Assembly: GCF_001513745.1 (NCBI RefSeq)
Contig: NZ_CP013382.1
Span: 992,001-1,056,000, forward strand
Length of the DNA: 64,000 nucleotides
Reading direction: 5' to 3'
From: Burkholderia humptydooensis
GTDB lineage: Bacteria > Pseudomonadota > Gammaproteobacteria > Burkholderiales > Burkholderiaceae
Position 1 is the first letter of the stretch; the number at the start of each line of letters is the position of its first letter. Shown in pieces: positions 63,783 through 64,000 of the stretch. The notes beneath the pieces are model-generated. The model was not told where the DNA came from, searched no databases, and was given only the letters and a program-made list of their open reading frames with translations. Both the position numbers and the translations under genes were made by a program.

Positions 63783-64000
63783 ATGACGCCGCCGATCAAG
63801 CTGGTGCTGTTCGACATGGAGGGCGTGCTGTCGACTTACGACCGCGCCGCCCGCACCGCGCGCCTCGCCGACCTGACGGGGCGGCCGCCCGACGCGGTGC
63901 GCCACGCGATCTGGGAATCGGGCCTCGAAGCGCGCGCCGACGCGGGGCTCATCGGCGTCGACCAATACCTGAGCGAGCTGGCCGAACTGCTCGGCGCGCC
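63783..64000 (+). CDS. HAD-superfamily hydrolase, N-terminal part (continues past the window)
   Basis: 72 residues visible, divergent from the GntR gene. IKLVLFDMEGVLSTYDRAAR is HAD motif I, but the second Asp of DxD is Glu (DMEG). The helical cap follows with ARLADLTGRPPDAVRHAIWE. Rest outside the window, so activity and class cannot be told. Confidence 0.75.
   Translation, partial: MTPPIKLVLFDMEGVLSTYDRAARTARLADLTGRPPDAVRHAIWESGLEARADAGLIGVDQYLSELAELLGA

Overview
High GC, codon use and gene content point to a member of the Burkholderia pseudomallei group (pseudomallei/thailandensis/oklahomensis), most likely the second chromosome, which carries accessory metabolism and virulence-related loci. 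This is inferred from families and synteny remembered for the genus; no search was run.

Left part (1-20 kb), mainly catabolism. (i) A lysine/pipecolate module: an AmaA-like FAD oxidase (runs off the left edge), a Phd/YefM-like antitoxin-type protein and a LysR regulator on the minus strand, divergent from hglS (DUF1338), a LysN-like aminotransferase and amaB. Together these could take pipecolate or aminoadipate to 2-oxoadipate and D-2-hydroxyglutarate. (ii) 6.3-7.2 kb holds decayed pieces of apbE and of a histidine kinase, then a lower-GC gene of unknown function. (iii) A fructose PTS: LacI-type regulator divergent from fruB-fruK-fruA, with a palindrome next to the regulator start. (iv) GNAT, GST, MFS, DUF2891 and a small lipoprotein.

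20.1-25.6 kb: the most unusual part. Three tightly packed minus-strand genes encode a JmjC/cupin-like oxygenase, a DUF3326 protein and a 1109-residue fusion of a Rieske oxygenase to a carboxynorspermidine-decarboxylase-like PLP domain. They look like a small oxidative amine/amino-acid pathway I do not recognise. A livF fragment lies directly upstream.

26.0-32.8 kb: leucine/isovalerate catabolism (liuA-B-C-D) with a divergent TetR regulator. Two near-identical 15-bp palindromes lie in the shared intergenic region.

32.9-46.0 kb: a surface-adhesin locus. A 2051-residue trimeric autotransporter with ESPR signal, YadA heads, long tandem SLST stalk repeats and YadA anchor is followed by a lipoprotein. 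Next comes an operon of a TPR-glycosyltransferase, a stand-alone YadA-type anchor, two DUF2827 proteins and a DUF4019 protein. A third DUF2827 gene faces this operon. I infer a dedicated adhesin glycosylation or assembly system. About 0.9 kb of AT-rich DNA with inverted repeats lies upstream of the adhesin.

47-56.4 kb: ferritin-like diiron protein, a small conserved-looking protein, an FMN reductase, a LysR remnant, an orphan terminator, a choline/betaine-type ABC transporter (ATPase, permease, GlxA/AraC regulator, binding protein), an lpxO-like remnant, an orphan HrpK/NolX-like type III protein and an Asp/Asn beta-hydroxylase.

56.6-63.6 kb: a complete tetronate operon on the minus strand (GntR regulator, ltnD, otnK, otnC, MFS transporter, otnI, denD) for L-threonate/D-erythronate use; otnK carries an in-frame 24-bp tandem repeat. 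A HAD-type hydrolase runs off the right edge.
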